From contig NZ_NOYD01000018.1 of assembly GCF_002258315.1 (NCBI RefSeq), positions 224,129 to 288,128 on the forward strand: DNA of 64,000 nt, given 5' to 3'. Positions 63,294 through 64,000 of this stretch are shown here, piece by piece; within the stretch, counting starts at the first letter, position 1, and each line of letters begins with the position of its first letter. The position numbers were made by a program, and so were the translations under genes. The stretch comes from Rhodococcus sp. 06-462-5. Its GTDB lineage: Bacteria > Actinomycetota > Actinomycetes > Mycobacteriales > Mycobacteriaceae. Below the pieces are notes generated by a model, which was not told the origin of the DNA, searched no databases, and was given only the letters and a program-made list of their open reading frames with translations.

Positions 63294-64000
63294 GGCGTCG
63301 GGGCGGTGAACATGTCGAGGCCCTCGCCTGCCCGGGGGAAGTCCAGGCAGATCTTCTTGTGCAGTGTCAGAACGTCGGCGAGCTCCGCTGCGTCGAGGTC
63401 GTTCAGGAAGCGGCACGTACCGATCGGATCCGGCACCGCTGCACGCAGGATGCCGTCGCGGGTCTTGAGAATCGATGCCGTTGCCTCGGAGAGCAATTCG
63501 GGTGTCAGGTACGGGCTGTCCAGTGCCAGGCCGATGCTGGACATCACGCCCAGTACGCGATCGCGGTCGGCCGTCGACAGGTGTCCGCGTTGCTCGGCGA
63601 CGGTCGTCGAGAGCGCCATGTCGATGTTGATCGCGTGACCGTGGAAGAACGGTGCGGGCGGGGTCAGCTCGAGGGTCGGGCTCCAGGTGTGACCGAAGGC
63701 GATGACGCGATCGAGGTCGATCTCGTGCAGATTGGGGGCCTCGAGCTCGAGCATGGTCGCGATCGCCGAATAGGTCAGTCTGTCTGCGACCGAACGCAAT
63801 TCCGCCGTTCCGTCGAGATGGCCGAATCGAGTTCGCAGCAGTTCCGGCCCGTACTGTTCGAGCATCTCGAAGATCTCCAGATTGCCGACAACGGAGATCT
63901 TGATCAGCTCCGCCATGCCGTTGCGCACCTGATCCTCGGGCAGCGTGCCGAGGAACGAGAAGTCCAGCAGCACCTTCTGCGATGCGTGGTACGCACCGAG
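63290..64000 (-). CDS. mysA: Sugar-phosphate cyclase, DDGS-type (MysA), C-terminal part; cut by the right edge
   Basis: 236 codons visible; the frame is open to the edge. DHQ-synthase fold with [12 protein letters not shown] and a metal-site variant [14 protein letters not shown], where DHQ synthase has GHTxGHAxE; the WSP form is that of sedoheptulose-phosphate cyclases (DDGS, EEVS). [13 protein letters not shown] supplies further ligands. In the order cyclase-methyltransferase-ATP-grasp-Ddl it is expected to be desmethyl-4-deoxygadusol synthase. The valiolone synthase reading is less likely given the neighbours. First visible gene of the operon; promoter outside the window. Confidence 0.88.
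   Translation of the reverse strand, partial: LGAYHASQKVLLDFSFLGTLPEDQVRNGMAELIKISVVGNLEIFEMLEQYGPELLRTRFGHLDGTAELRSVADRLTYSAIATMLELEAPNLHEIDLDRVIAFGHTWSPTLELTPPAPFFHGHAINIDMALSTTVAEQRGHLSTADRDRVLGVMSSIGLALDSPYLTPELLSEATASILKTRDGILRAAVPDPIGTCRFLNDLDAAELADVLTLHKKICLDFPRAGEGLDMFTAPTP

Overview
The window is a high-GC chromosomal segment from a mycolic-acid actinobacterium, most likely Rhodococcus or a close relative (inference). The evidence is the GC content, an antigen-85-type mycolyltransferase, an F420-type (Ddn-like) nitroreductase, an ANTAR regulator, an ECF42/DGPF pair, and an operator identical to the mycobacterial PhnF site as I remember it. Genes are dense and many are joined by 4-bp ATGA or GTGA overlaps. 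I see no tRNA, rRNA, CRISPR array, insertion sequence or prophage.

Layout, left to right. (1) 1-9.0 kb, minus strand: an accessory chaperone and redox operon, dnaK-grpE-cbpA/dnaJ-cbpM-clpB-thioredoxin-UBP zinc finger-(cNMP-binding + thioredoxin-fold + flavoprotein fusion)-partial lipase-like gene. (2) 9.6-15.9 kb: small metabolic genes, including a PhyH-type oxygenase next to two SAM methyltransferases, an MpaB-like oxygenase and an acyl-CoA dehydrogenase. (3) 15.9-20.5 kb: SelO and an iron/siderophore ABC importer behind an IdeR-like box. (4) 20.5-26.4 kb: mixed single genes, namely Ddn-like nitroreductase, diguanylate cyclase, a secreted protein, hydrolase, and a flavodoxin-type oxidoreductase with a divergent TetR gene. 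(5) 26.5-30.5 kb: a probable copper operon (His-containing membrane protein, PepSY protein, PCu(A)C chaperone, Tat-exported DyP peroxidase). (6) 31.2-38.3 kb: a phosphonate uptake and degradation locus under a PhnF-like GntR regulator with two operators. (7) 38.3-41.5 kb: endonuclease VIII, ANTAR regulator, CsbD, YihY. (8) 41.5-42.0 kb: two 96-bp copies of a palindromic repeat. (9) 42.0-48.5 kb: a sugar operon, probably for fructose or a related sugar (binding protein, permease, ATPase, two kinases, LacI regulator, class II aldolase). (10) 48.6-51.5 kb: DGPF protein with ECF42 sigma factor, mycolyltransferase, TUDOR-domain protein. (11) 51.5-54.8 kb: a two-gene operon of an ATP-grasp ligase and a large protein with a possible papain-like Cys-His-Asn site. 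(12) 55-59.4 kb: acetyltransferase-like protein, pirin, a membrane protein, an exported DAPG-hydrolase-like protein with a divergent TetR gene, and a DUF1275 membrane protein. (13) 59.4-64.0 kb, minus strand: a mycosporine-like amino acid (sunscreen) cluster. A sugar-phosphate cyclase (cut by the right edge), O-methyltransferase, ATP-grasp ligase, D-Ala-D-Ala-ligase-like enzyme and a TauD-type 2-oxoglutarate dioxygenase are all joined by 4-bp overlaps.

The best leads are the mycosporine cluster with a TauD-family tailoring enzyme, the ATP-grasp/papain-like pair beside large palindromes, and the chaperone operon ending in a thioredoxin-reductase-like flavoprotein that lacks the redox CxxC. A sunscreen cluster, phosphonate scavenging and DAPG-hydrolase-like detoxification would suit life on plant or soil surfaces, but that is inference.
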